NCBI GenBank assembly: GCA_017415185.1
Contig: JAFQHZ010000032.1
Coordinates: 1-64,000 of the forward strand
Source: Candidatus Gastranaerophilales bacterium
Lineage (GTDB): Bacteria > Cyanobacteriota > Vampirovibrionia > Gastranaerophilales > Gastranaerophilaceae
Direction: 5' to 3'
Length of the DNA: 64,000 nucleotides
In this document: positions 35,937 through 44,472 of the stretch, one piece after another
Layout of the letters: each line of letters opens with the position of its first letter
How positions within the stretch are numbered: the stretch's first letter is position 1
Notes under the pieces: model-generated
The model's database searches: none
Told to the model about the DNA's origin: nothing
The model's input: only the letters and a program-made list of their open reading frames with translations
Position numbers and translations under genes: made by a program

Positions 35937-37421
35937 ATGCAAATACATTTTTTAGGAACAAAAGTAAATACAATATTTTATAACGATTCACACGGCTCAA
36001 CAGTTAATGTTGATGGGTTTTTAAAAGCCCAAGATGAATTTTATAAAGAACATCCCGCAACTCCAAACTTAACATTATCAGGAGGAGATGTTTTTATCAC
36101 AACAAATCCAAACAATGAAGTTGTAGCTAAAAAACTATGCACTAAAACAGACGCAATCGGGCTAGGCAACCATGATATCGAAGGCGGAGAACACCTTAGC
36201 AATTTAATTAAAAAATATGCTCTAAAAGGAAAAATGCTTGCTGCAAATTTATTTTTCAAAAGAGAAAACGAAATGGAAAAAAATATTCTTCCAAGCACAA
36301 TAATTGAAAAAAACGGCGAACGCTTTGGAATAATTGGCATTAGCGCAATGGATTTCAGAGAGCTTTGCTTCACAAACAAAGAAAACGACTTTTTTGAAGT
36401 TGCGCCATTAAATCAAACTCTCAAAATGGCAAGAAATGAAGTTGAAAAACTTCAAAAACAAGGAATCGATAAAATTTTTATTTTGGCTCACACCGGACAA
36501 TTTGATACAAACAAAACAAATTTATATGAAGCCTTAGGCAAAATTTCAGGCGTTGATGTTGTAATTGGAGGACATGACCACATCCAAATCGACGAATGGA
36601 GCGAAACAGAATCAAACGAACCAGTTAAAATTGTTTCAACAGGAAGCTCTCCAACAAACGATTTCAGAGAAAATCTTAATATGTATGGAATATTAGAACT
36701 CGAATTTGATGATGATGGCGTTTTAATAAAAGAAAAATCAAAAACAAGTTTTAAAGAACTTGAAGAAATGAATTTTGATAATTTTTATCCAATAGTTGCA
36801 ACCATAAAAGAACCTCTTAAAAAAGGTGAAATTTTATATGGTCATAGCGAAATTGGAAATTTGGTTGCTGATTCAAATTTGTGGTACGTCAATTCAAGAA
36901 CAAACACCCAAAAAGCAGACTTTGCCTTTGTTAATGCAGGAACTATTAGAGCAAGTCTAAACGATACAAATATTTCAACAAAAGACATTGAAGAAGTCGT
37001 TCCTTTTACAACTCAAAAATTAATTAAAACAACATTAAGCAAAAAACAAATAATCAAAACTCTTGAATGGTGCGCATTATCAACAACTTTCAAAAAAGTT
37101 TCCCCAGGAATAATGCAAGTTTCTAATATGACATACACAATTAACCCCGATTTGAGCATTTCAAACGTTAAAATTTTAAATGAAGATGGTTCAATTAAAT
37201 ATGATGTTGATAAATTGAGCGATGATTTCGAATTTTGTGTCGTTTATGATGATTTTCTTGCAACTGGAGTTGCTGGTTTAAGCGAATTAATCAAAGATGT
37301 TGAAAATGATGATTCTATTGAAATATACGACACAACTAGGCAAAACGCCTTAAAAGAATATTTAATTAATGGTAAAATAAAAGAATGCAAAACGCCAAGA
37401 ATATCTAATTTATCAATTTAA
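35937..37421 (+). CDS. 5'-nucleotidase / metallophosphoesterase family protein
   Basis: 494 residues. The metallophosphatase domain shows FYNDSHGS (15-22), SGGDVF, GLGNHDIEGG, ILAHTGQFD and IGGHDH. The C-terminal 5'-nucleotidase domain follows (VNAGTIRASL, VPFTTQKLIKTTL). It would hydrolyse nucleotides or related phosphoesters with two metal ions. Most family members are exported, but no signal peptide is seen: residues 1-10 lead straight into the first metal motif. Confidence 0.88.
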   Translation: MQIHFLGTKVNTIFYNDSHGSTVNVDGFLKAQDEFYKEHPATPNLTLSGGDVFITTNPNNEVVAKKLCTKTDAIGLGNHDIEGGEHLSNLIKKYALKGKMLAANLFFKRENEMEKNILPSTIIEKNGERFGIIGISAMDFRELCFTNKENDFFEVAPLNQTLKMARNEVEKLQKQGIDKIFILAHTGQFDTNKTNLYEALGKISGVDVVIGGHDHIQIDEWSETESNEPVKIVSTGSSPTNDFRENLNMYGILELEFDDDGVLIKEKSKTSFKELEEMNFDNFYPIVATIKEPLKKGEILYGHSEIGNLVADSNLWYVNSRTNTQKADFAFVNAGTIRASLNDTNISTKDIEEVVPFTTQKLIKTTLSKKQIIKTLEWCALSTTFKKVSPGIMQVSNMTYTINPDLSISNVKILNEDGSIKYDVDKLSDDFEFCVVYDDFLATGVAGLSELIKDVENDDSIEIYDTTRQNALKEYLINGKIKECKTPRISNLSI

Positions 37422-37467
37422 AAAACCGTGTTATACTTCTTTTGAATAGCAAAATTGAGGAGTATAA

Positions 37468-39210
37468 ATGATTTTAGACAAAATTAATTCACCAATGGAT
37501 TTAAAAAACTTAAATCTTGATGAAATGAATTCTCTTGCAAATGAAATGCGAGAAATTATTATAAAAAAAGTGAACACAACAGGCGGACACATGGCGCCAA
37601 ATTTAGGCATAATCGAAACAACAATTGCGCTTCATTATGTTTTTAATTCGCCAGTTGATAAGTTTGTTTTTGATGTTTCCCACCAATGCTATCCTCATAA
37701 AATTCTTACAGGAAGAAAAAATGGCTTTATTAACGAAGAAGACTATCAAAAATATACGGGCTACACTGCTCCTGAAGAATCCCCTCATGATATGTTTAAA
37801 ATTGGGCATACTTCAACATCTATCTCACTTGCAAGCGGACTTGCCAAAGCAAGAGATTTAAACAATGAAAATTATAATGTAATTGCGCTAATTGGAGACG
37901 GCTCTTTATCAGGCGGCGAAGCACTTGAAGGCCTAAATTTTGCTTCAAAATTAAATTCAAATTTTATAATCATTGTAAACGACAATCAAATGTCGATTGC
38001 TCAAAACTATGGCGGTTTATATGATAATTTGGCACTTTTAAGAGAAACAAAAGGAAAAGCTGAAAATAATTTCTTTAAAACCTTAGGTTATGATTATTTG
38101 TTTGTTAAAAACGGAAACAATATTGAAAAATTAATTGAAGAATTTCAAAAAATTAAAAATGTTAATCATCCACTTGTTGTTCATTTGATAACAGAAAAAG
38201 GTCACGGACTTCAGCAGGCAACAGACAACAAAGAAAAATTCCATTGGATTATGCCAAATGAATTGGATGAAAAACCAGAAATAACCACAAACGAATGCTA
38301 TACTTCAATTACAGTTGATTATTTCTTAAAAAAAGCAAAACAAGATTCAAGTTTTGCAGTCGTAAACGCCGCAACCCCAGGGGTTTTTGGATTAAGCAAA
38401 GAAATCAGAGAAAAGCTTGGCAAACAATATATTGACACTGCAATCGCAGAAGAACACGCAATTGCTATGATTTCAGGAATGGCTTCAAATGGCGCAAAAC
38501 CTGTTTTTTGCATAATGAGTTCATTTATTCAAAGAACTTATGACCAATTATCGCAAGATTTGTGCTTGAATTCAAACCCTGCAACAATTCTTGTTTATTG
38601 GGGTGGAATAACAGAATCAGACGCAACTCATTTAACAACATTTGATATCTCTTTGATGTGCAATATTCCAAATCTTGTTTATCTTGCACCAACAACAAAA
38701 GAAGAATATCTAAAAATGCTTGATTGGTCGGTTGAACAAAGCGATTTTCCTGTTGCAATAAGAGTTCCTAGTACTGAATTAATTTCAGTTGGAGCTGAAG
38801 ATAAAACAAATTATTCAATTTTAAACAAATATCAAATAACAAAAAAAGGCGACAGTGTTGCGCTTATGGGACTAGGCAATTTTTATTATAAAGCTGTTGA
38901 AATTTCTAAAGATTTAGAAAAAGAAGGAATTAATGCGACAATTATTAATCCAAAATTTATAACAGGCATCGATGTTGAATTAATGGAAGAATTGAAAAAA
39001 ACCCACAAAGTCGTTGTAACTTTGGAAGATGGAGAATTAAACGGCGGCTGGGGCGAAAAAATTGCAAGATATTTTGGTGATTCTGATATGAAAGTTTTAA
39101 ATTATGGAAGTCATAAAGAATTTTCAGACAGAATTCCATTGAATGAACTATACACAAAATATCGCTTGCACAATGAATTAATTTTGGAAGATATAAAAAA
39201 GGCTCTATAA
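37468..39210 (+). CDS. Divergent DXS-like thiamine-dependent transketolase-family enzyme
   Basis: 580 residues, shorter than typical 1-deoxyxylulose-5-phosphate synthase (about 620-640). DXS-like blocks: GGHMAPNLG, ALHYVFNSPVDKFVFDVSHQ, YPHKILTGRK, GHTSTSIS, GDGSLSGGEALEG (thiamine diphosphate) and IAEEHA. The glutamate that activates the cofactor is kept. Where DXS usually has DRAGLVGxDGxTHHGxFD, this protein has YWGGITESDATHLTTFD. It may be a true DXS of a divergent clade or a paralogue with another acceptor. GGAG lies before the ATG. Monocistronic. Confidence 0.75.
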   Translation: MILDKINSPMDLKNLNLDEMNSLANEMREIIIKKVNTTGGHMAPNLGIIETTIALHYVFNSPVDKFVFDVSHQCYPHKILTGRKNGFINEEDYQKYTGYTAPEESPHDMFKIGHTSTSISLASGLAKARDLNNENYNVIALIGDGSLSGGEALEGLNFASKLNSNFIIIVNDNQMSIAQNYGGLYDNLALLRETKGKAENNFFKTLGYDYLFVKNGNNIEKLIEEFQKIKNVNHPLVVHLITEKGHGLQQATDNKEKFHWIMPNELDEKPEITTNECYTSITVDYFLKKAKQDSSFAVVNAATPGVFGLSKEIREKLGKQYIDTAIAEEHAIAMISGMASNGAKPVFCIMSSFIQRTYDQLSQDLCLNSNPATILVYWGGITESDATHLTTFDISLMCNIPNLVYLAPTTKEEYLKMLDWSVEQSDFPVAIRVPSTELISVGAEDKTNYSILNKYQITKKGDSVALMGLGNFYYKAVEISKDLEKEGINATIINPKFITGIDVELMEELKKTHKVVVTLEDGELNGGWGEKIARYFGDSDMKVLNYGSHKEFSDRIPLNELYTKYRLHNELILEDIKKAL

Positions 39211-39220
39211 AGAGCCTTTT
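39197..39220. terminator. Bidirectional terminator
   Basis: AAAAGGCTCT / AGAGCCTTTT with an ATAA loop, overlapping the stop codon of the DXS-like gene and the end of the convergent gene at 39219. Confidence 0.88.
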
Positions 39221-39821
39221 ATTTTAAATCAAGATAATGTTTCGTTTTTTCGTTCAAATTAACATAATGAAAATCAACATTTCTTTGCTTTTGGGCGTGG
39301 AAATCTTCAATATTTAAATTATTTTGAACATGTCCATCTTCAAATTTTGTGATTTCTTCAATATCATGAGCTTTTTTGTTTACAAAAATATCCATAAAAG
39401 ATTTTGAAGTTTTTATTTTATTTTTCTTAATTTTAGCTTTGCATTTTTTATTTTTATAAAAAACAGTTTTGTAGTAAATTATTTTTTTATTTTCAACTTC
39501 AAAATTTTGAGTATTATCAAAATGAATATCTGATTTAAAAGCTTCCCAATTAGAATTATTTTCTTTCAACACAAAAAGCTTATAACCCGCCAAAGAATAA
39601 AAATATTGAGATTTAACAATCCCCAAAATTTCTTTTTTGCTATCATCATCGATATCAACAAAATAGCTTACAACATCAAAATTTTCGCTGTTCAATTTTT
39701 GTTGAATAAAATTTTTCAAAATTTTGTTTGAATCAGCATTTCCAACTTTGTTAAAATCCAAATTTTGCGCATTAACTTTCGCAAAAAACAATAAAAAAAT
39801 AGCTAAAATAATCTTTCTCAT
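39219..39821 (-). CDS. Secreted hypothetical protein
   Basis: 200 residues with a signal peptide (MRKIILAIFLLFFAKVNA). The mature part is mixed alpha/beta with DIDDDSKKEILGI, a pattern seen in small VCBS-like or calcium-binding-like secreted proteins, though I do not assign it. TAATAT ends six bases before the ATG. Confidence 0.7.
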   Translation of the reverse strand: MRKIILAIFLLFFAKVNAQNLDFNKVGNADSNKILKNFIQQKLNSENFDVVSYFVDIDDDSKKEILGIVKSQYFYSLAGYKLFVLKENNSNWEAFKSDIHFDNTQNFEVENKKIIYYKTVFYKNKKCKAKIKKNKIKTSKSFMDIFVNKKAHDIEEITKFEDGHVQNNLNIEDFHAQKQRNVDFHYVNLNEKTKHYLDLK

Positions 39822-39956
39822 AAATTGATATTACCATGGCGAATATTAACTAACAAATTATTTTTTTCACAAGCGTTTAAGAATCAAGAGAGTGTTGTTT
39901 TTTGAATAAAAAAATGATATTATTTTGGTAATTTAAACGACTAAAAGCGAGGCAAA

Positions 39957-40292
39957 ATGGTCGACAATCGAGGTATTTCACCACTATCCACAATAGGCTT
40001 TAAAGCTGATAATGCATCAGCCAATAAAATGTCTGAAGAAAAATATGGACAAGGCGGCGAATATTTTGCTCAAGAAATGAAAGAAGAACAAGAGCAAACC
40101 TCTCAACAAAATTATCAAGACCGCTCCGCTCAATTAAGAGCTTCCCTTAATGGACTTGCGATGGCAAATGCTGGTTCAATTATGCTTATGAAAGCATTAA
40201 AAGAAAAAGAAGAAAAAAAGAAAAATTCAAAACTTTCCAAAGAAAAACTAGAAGAAGAAAAAGAAGAACAAGAAGAAACCTTTAGCGATTAA
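39957..40292 (+). CDS. Hypothetical Glu/Lys-rich protein with N-terminal FKA motif
   Basis: 111 residues. N-terminal STIGFKADNAS (FKA at 15-17) resembles the FKG motif of other local proteins. A central helix (LRASLNGLAMANAGSIML) and a highly charged Glu/Lys C-terminus follow. GCGAGGC is the ribosome site. Convergent overlap of 4 bp with the next gene. Confidence 0.7.
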   Translation: MVDNRGISPLSTIGFKADNASANKMSEEKYGQGGEYFAQEMKEEQEQTSQQNYQDRSAQLRASLNGLAMANAGSIMLMKALKEKEEKKKNSKLSKEKLEEEKEEQEETFSD

Positions 40293-40774
40293 TCGTAAAT
40301 TATTCTAACCCCAGTTTTAGAAGAAACTCCTCCATTTCGATTTATCCATTCTCCCCTTTTATGATAAGAACCACCAGCGCTTGGAGTTGAAAACAAATCC
40401 GTTGTGCAATTTGGCGCAATTTTGTTGGTGTCCCAAAAATCTTGTCCAAATTGATTATAAATGTTTTGATTAATTGGAGTTGAATATCCCGTCATAATGC
40501 CATTTTTATTTCTGTTTAAATTCCAGCTTACAATATTATTTCTAATTCGATTCAAATGACGAATTCGATTAATTCTTTGCATCCTTTTTGCATCGTTATA
40601 GTTTGTTTTTCTATAACGATAAGGGCTGTAATACATATTTGAATATGGACTATACACTGGTCTTTTATAAATTTGATTATTAAACACAGGCGGTTGTTGA
40701 ATATAAATTTTTTCAATTGCGAAAGATTCAAGCGAAAAGAAAAATAAACCCAAAATTATTAAATATTTTTTCAT
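40289..40774 (-). CDS. Secreted Tyr/Asn/Arg-rich hypothetical protein
   Basis: 161 residues from the ATG at 40774, which begins a clear signal peptide (KKYLIILGLFFFSLESFA). A longer frame from 40885 lacks such a start. The mature part is rich in Tyr, Asn, Arg and Pro (KRPVYSPYSNMYYSPYRYRK) and basic; no domain is recognised. Confidence 0.7.
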   Translation of the reverse strand: MKKYLIILGLFFFSLESFAIEKIYIQQPPVFNNQIYKRPVYSPYSNMYYSPYRYRKTNYNDAKRMQRINRIRHLNRIRNNIVSWNLNRNKNGIMTGYSTPINQNIYNQFGQDFWDTNKIAPNCTTDLFSTPSAGGSYHKRGEWINRNGGVSSKTGVRIIYD

Positions 40775-40955
40775 AATAAAAAAATAATCCGCTTTTAAAG
40801 CAATTACATTGCCTTTTTGGACAATAGCAAAATGGACAATATTAATTATTAACTTATGTAACAAAAACGTTTTTTTAAGCTCCATTTCTTAAAGTTTGAA
40901 AGGTTTTTGCCGATAAATTAAGTGTTAGACAATAAAGCTTTTAAGGAGAATAATC

Positions 40956-41861
40956 ATGGGGCTTTCTGCAAGCCAAGCTAGATTTTTGCAATTAACAGCG
41001 AGAAAGGGCGATCTTGAATATGAAGTTCAACAAATCAACCTTCAAAGGCTTAAATTGTCTGATATTTCTTCTGCTGCATCAATCAAATATCAAGATGCAG
41101 TAAACAACAGAAAAATGGTATTTTCATTCAATGGCGGAGAAGGCGTTAAAAGCGTTGATATTTCATACAACAACTACAAAAATTATATGAACCAACAAAT
41201 GGATGGTTTAATCACTTCTCAAGCAAAATATTATCTTGTTTCTTCCTCAGGAAACAAATTAATCGTTTCATCAGAAGAAGAAATGAATGAAATGATTGAA
41301 AGATATACAACAAGAACTCCTGTTGCGCAAATTCAAGCAGCAAAAGCTGAAGTTGAGGCAGCTGGCGAAGACACTTCAGGAATAGATAACTATACTTTAA
41401 GCTTGTCTAAAATTGATTTAACTTCTTATGAATCAGAAACAAGAAACGATGAAAACGGCAACCCTGTTGAATATCATGTTGCAAGAGAATTCAGCGCCGA
41501 TGATTTCTTAATTGTTGATGATTTAGATAATACCGAAACATTCCAAAGAGCGATTAAAGAAGGTATTTATTATTTCGCAAAATATCAAGAAAACGAAGAA
41601 ACAAAAGAAATGGAATTTAATCCAATCGAATGGGCAACTCTTGGCGGCGGAGCAATTTCAGAAGAATATGACAAATCTGACGATGCAGCAGCTCAAGCAG
41701 AATATGAAGCTACACAAAGCAAAGTACAAAATCTTGATAGAAAACTTGAAATGGAATTAGATAGGCTTGAAACAGAAAGACAAGCCATTACAACCGAAAT
41801 GGAATCTGTTAAAAAAGTTGTTGATGACAACGTTGAAAAAACTTTTAATATATTTAGTTAA
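40956..41861 (+). CDS. Hypothetical helical protein, MGLSASQARFLQLTARK type
   Basis: 301 residues. The first ~50 residues (SQARFLQLTARKGDLEYEVQ) form a long helix followed by ISSAASIKYQDAVNN. The middle is mixed and the C-terminal ~60 residues are coiled coil (LDRKLEMELDRLETERQAIT). The ends-helical, middle-variable layout resembles flagellar rod/hook/filament-type proteins, but no proper flagellin motif is present. AAGGAGAATAATC is the ribosome site; a strong terminator follows. Confidence 0.75.
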   Translation: MGLSASQARFLQLTARKGDLEYEVQQINLQRLKLSDISSAASIKYQDAVNNRKMVFSFNGGEGVKSVDISYNNYKNYMNQQMDGLITSQAKYYLVSSSGNKLIVSSEEEMNEMIERYTTRTPVAQIQAAKAEVEAAGEDTSGIDNYTLSLSKIDLTSYESETRNDENGNPVEYHVAREFSADDFLIVDDLDNTETFQRAIKEGIYYFAKYQENEETKEMEFNPIEWATLGGGAISEEYDKSDDAAAQAEYEATQSKVQNLDRKLEMELDRLETERQAITTEMESVKKVVDDNVEKTFNIFS

Positions 41862-41885
41862 TTCTAGGGATAATTTATAAACACG

Positions 41886-41915
41886 AAAAAAATGAGCCTT
41901 TTGGCTCATTTTTTT
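41886..41915. terminator. Bidirectional rho-independent terminator
   Basis: AAAAAAATGAGCC / GGCTCATTTTTTT with a TTTT loop, between convergent genes ending at 41861 and 41936. Confidence 0.92.
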
Positions 41916-41935
41916 AAATATATTCCGCTAAATTA

Positions 41936-42370
41936 CTACGCTAAAGCGTATGTATTAAATTCATTTACAGGATATAATTCTCTATCATACTGCCCATATT
42001 GTTTTGTTGTAGGGTCATTAAGCATTGCTTGATGCATAGCGTAACCTCTATCTATTTGCTGTTCTTCCTCTGCTTGCATTGCAGATAAAGTTTCTAATGC
42101 AACAGTTGCTTTTTCTAAGTCTTCAGTGCTTGCTCCGCCCATCCAACCAAATAAAGCATTAAAGAAGCTTTCAATTAAAGAAGGCTCTTGTGCTCCAGAA
42201 GAAGGAACTTGAGAAGTTGCGCCTTGTTGTGAAGTATTAACAGCACCAACGCCTTGTTGTCCATAAGCGCCAGGATTAAAATTACCATAACCTTGGTATT
42301 GAGCAATCTGTTCGCTTGCTCTAGTCCATTTGTTTAAATCCAAATTTGTAGGTGAAAGATAATTTCCCAT
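41936..42370 (-). CDS. Hypothetical Gln/Gly-rich protein
   Basis: 144 residues, not recognised. N-terminal NLDLNKWTRASEQIAQYQ, then a Gly/Gln/Ser-rich linker (about 28-65), then a helical segment with SFFNALFGWMGG and LEKATVALETLSAMQAEEE. No signal peptide. It lies 100 bp downstream of a hairpin with terminator features on the same strand, so its expression may depend on read-through of that structure. Confidence 0.7.
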   Translation of the reverse strand: MGNYLSPTNLDLNKWTRASEQIAQYQGYGNFNPGAYGQQGVGAVNTSQQGATSQVPSSGAQEPSLIESFFNALFGWMGGASTEDLEKATVALETLSAMQAEEEQQIDRGYAMHQAMLNDPTTKQYGQYDRELYPVNEFNTYALA

Positions 42371-42469
42371 AAAATACCTATACTAATCTACATATTTAAA
42401 AAGTATTTTTTTGAATTAAAATTGCGAAAATTAATATTTTGTTTACAAAAATTAATAATTAAATAATAA

Positions 42470-42645
42470 AGCGAGCCTGATACCATATCACTGCTCGCTA
42501 AGTTTTTGTTGTTTCTCCTAGGCTATTGTTTTAATAACCCACTCATTCCAGCAAATTCGTGTGGTGCAACCTTACTAAAGCATTGAATCCATCTTGCTTG
42601 AAGCATTCACTAATAACTCATCAGACCTTATTGTGAATGGTAGTT
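42470..42645 (-). ncRNA. Candidate structured RNA or leader ending in a terminator
   Basis: On the minus strand: hairpin CATTCAC / GTGAATG extended by AATAA / TTATT (42604-42639), hairpin GGGTTATT / AATAGCCT (42520-42540), then AGCGAGC / GCTCGCT with nested TGATA / TATCA (42470-42499) followed by TTTATTATTT. The second stem needs G-U pairs that exist only on the minus strand, which supports that orientation. The rest of 42371-42787 is AT-rich. It may be a free small RNA or a transcription-attenuating leader of the gene at 42370. I cannot match it to a known class. Boundaries are approximate. Confidence 0.5.
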
Positions 42646-42787
42646 TTTGTATCTACATATATATAAAGTATATATCTTTTATACAATTTCAGTTTTAATT
42701 ATTTTTGTTACATTTCTTAATAAAGCTATCAAAAAAGCCGATTTATCAGGATTTTAATGCTATTATAATCTCACCAAAGAGGTTAAA

Positions 42788-43363
42788 ATGAAAATCAAAA
42801 ATGCAAAATTTATTATAAGTTCCCCAAATTTAAAATTATGCCCAGAGCTTAATTTACCTGAATTTGCACTTTTGGGGCGTTCAAATGTTGGAAAATCAAC
42901 TTTCATAAACACATTAACAAACCAATCAAAACTGGCTAAAACATCCAACACACCCGGGAAAACTCGCCTTATCAATCTTTTTGAAATAACAACAGACAAA
43001 AAACCCTTTGTTTTAGCGGATTTGCCAGGATATGGATATGCAAAAGTATCAAAAAAAGAACAAGACTCATGGCAAAAAAATCTTGAACAATATCTTTTAA
43101 AAAGACCTTTAATCTCTACAATCCAGTTTATTGATGCTCGTCATGATATTCAAAAAAACGATATTTTAATGCAAGAATGGCTAAAATTTAATAAAATTCC
43201 TTGTTTTAATATTTTAACCAAATGCGATTACGTTTCAAAAAATGATGTAACAAAAAAAATCGCTCAAATTAAAAAAGAGTTTGGAAATGACGCTTTAACG
43301 TTTTCTTCCAAAAACAAAATTTATGTTGATGGAGTTTTAGCATACATTTCTAATTTAATCTAG
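42788..43363 (+). CDS. engB: Ribosome biogenesis GTPase EngB/YsxC
   Basis: 191 residues, normal length. G1 GRSNVGKS (30-37), G2 region NTPGKT, G3 DLPGYG and G4 TKCD. The family is needed for large ribosomal subunit assembly. TATAAT and AGAGG lie upstream. Its last 14 bp overlap the convergent MerR-type gene. Confidence 0.95.
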   Translation: MKIKNAKFIISSPNLKLCPELNLPEFALLGRSNVGKSTFINTLTNQSKLAKTSNTPGKTRLINLFEITTDKKPFVLADLPGYGYAKVSKKEQDSWQKNLEQYLLKRPLISTIQFIDARHDIQKNDILMQEWLKFNKIPCFNILTKCDYVSKNDVTKKIAQIKKEFGNDALTFSSKNKIYVDGVLAYISNLI

Positions 43364-43703
43364 GCCTGCCTCTTTTTGCAGTTTTTATTATGTTATCTTC
43401 TTCGTTAATGTTTATTTTTTTAATTAGAGTTTTAACAAAAGAAATGTAGTTTTTAGGTTCAATTTCTTTATCTTCAATCATTGCTAAAATTAATCTTACT
43501 CCCATTATATTTAGTGCTAAATTCCTTGTTAAATAAAGAATTAGTTTTGCTTTTTCAAGGTCATTATTACTATACATTCTTCTATTTTTATCATTTCTTT
43601 TTGGAGATAAAATCCCTAATTCATCATATATTCTTAAGCTTCTTTGATGAACGTTTAAGAGGTTTGATAGTACGGATATTGGGTAGATTGGTTTGTTGTT
43701 CAT
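43350..43703 (-). CDS. MerR-family (HspR-like) regulator
   Basis: 117 residues. A winged helix-turn-helix of the MerR type: ISVLSNLLNVHQRSLRIYDE, then GILSPKR and RRMYSNNDLEK, with ALNIMGVRLIL in the position of the HspR GxNLAGIRLIL block. HspR represses heat-shock genes, but no chaperone gene is adjacent. The gene is divergent from the XRE cluster and shares its intergenic region. Confidence 0.82.
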   Translation of the reverse strand: MNNKPIYPISVLSNLLNVHQRSLRIYDELGILSPKRNDKNRRMYSNNDLEKAKLILYLTRNLALNIMGVRLILAMIEDKEIEPKNYISFVKTLIKKININEEDNIIKTAKRGRPRLN

Positions 43704-43743
43704 AAATATTTCCTAAATAAAGAATTATAAGTAATAGTGCTTT

Positions 43744-43786
43744 TGTAGCAGTGGTGATTCATAGGAATACACCCTATCATTTTTTT
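43744..43786 (+). promoter_or_regulatory. Leaderless promoter with TAGCAGTGGTG element, copy 1
   Basis: TAGCAGTGGTG at 43746-43756 recurs at 44056-44066, each ahead of one of two paralogous XRE genes. TATCAT (43775-43780) lies exactly six bases before the ATG at 43787. TGGTGA inside the element falls 17 bp upstream of it, so the element probably overlaps the -35 box. Likely an autoregulatory operator. Confidence 0.5.
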
Positions 43787-44008
43787 ATGGATTTTGAAAA
43801 AAATGCTTATATTGCAATAGGTAAAAACATTAGAAAATATCGTCAAGAACGTGGTATTTCTCAAGAAAAACTTTCTGAATTATTAAATGCTAATTCTAAA
43901 TTCGTTGGCCATGTTGAACGATTTGAAAGATATATTAGCTTGAAAAAACTTATTCAAATATCTGAAATTTTATGCGTTTCCCTATCTTCACTCGTAGAAA
44001 TGAACTAA
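43787..44008 (+). CDS. XRE-family helix-turn-helix protein, paralogue 1
   Basis: 73 residues from the ATG at 43787; an in-frame GTG at 43751 lies inside the operator-like element. HTH: IGKNIRKYRQERGISQEKLS followed by LNANSKFVGHVERFERYIS. The paralogue at 44097 shares the IGK, Q-E-LS and GH(V/I)ERFER elements, so they arose by duplication. It is a DNA-binding regulator of the phage-repressor type, with no extra domain. Confidence 0.85.
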   Translation: MDFEKNAYIAIGKNIRKYRQERGISQEKLSELLNANSKFVGHVERFERYISLKKLIQISEILCVSLSSLVEMN

Positions 44009-44049
44009 CACACCCGTTACACAAGAACTAAACTGTCTAAGATATGGTG

Positions 44050-44075
44050 CTTATATAGCAGTGGTGCTATATAAG
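44050..44075 (+). promoter_or_regulatory. Palindromic operator-like element, copy 2
   Basis: CTTATATAGCA and TGCTATATAAG are exact inverted repeats (11 bp each) around GTGG. They contain the TAGCAGTGGTG motif shared with copy 1, and lie about 20 bp before the start of the second XRE gene. Confidence 0.6.
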
Positions 44076-44096
44076 TATATGTTAAATAATTAACTT

Positions 44097-44336
44097 ATGT
44101 CAAGTTTTGAAGAATATTATTATAGAAATATTGGCAAAAGAGTCCGCTATTATAGGCTTAAATTTAATTACACCCAAGAAAATCTTTCTCAAGCCTTAGG
44201 ATTAAACGAAAAATATATTGGTCATATTGAACGATTTGAAAGACAAATAAGCAATAAAGTTTTAGCTTCACTATTAGAATTTTTTAAAATTCAACCAAGT
44301 GAATTTTTTAATTTCAAAGAAGAATATAAGTTTTAA
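44097..44336 (+). CDS. XRE-family helix-turn-helix protein, paralogue 2
   Basis: 79 residues. IGKRVRYYRLKFNYTQENLS, then LNEKYIGHIERFERQIS, matching paralogue 1 across the whole HTH. No ribosome site is evident. A stand-alone DNA-binding domain, probably binding the palindrome just upstream of its own gene. Confidence 0.87.
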   Translation: MSSFEEYYYRNIGKRVRYYRLKFNYTQENLSQALGLNEKYIGHIERFERQISNKVLASLLEFFKIQPSEFFNFKEEYKF

Positions 44337-44357
44337 ATTAAGGCTTAATATTAAAAA

Positions 44358-44468
44358 ATGAATTTTAAAGAACAATATCAAAAACTAGGCAAACAAATAA
44401 AACAACTTCCAAAATATATAAATTCCATACGTATGGAATATCTAAATTCAATTTACCATTATTATTAA
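44358..44468 (+). CDS. Tiny ORF resembling a truncated XRE N-terminus
   Basis: 36 residues. TAATAT ends six bases before the ATG, so it probably has a leaderless promoter. The beginning (FKEQYQKLGKQIKQL) resembles the first helix of the XRE proteins next door (FEEYYYRNIGKRVRYYR), but the HTH core is missing. Probably a remnant of a third copy or a small leader peptide; it carries an 18-bp palindrome. Confidence 0.4.
   Translation: MNFKEQYQKLGKQIKQLPKYINSIRMEYLNSIYHYY
44422..44439. promoter_or_regulatory. 18-bp perfect palindrome upstream of third XRE gene
   Basis: ATTCCATACGTATGGAAT is fully self-complementary and lies 34-51 bp before the start of the XRE gene at 44473, the usual place for a dimeric repressor site. 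Confidence 0.55.
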
Positions 44469-44472
44469 TTTA

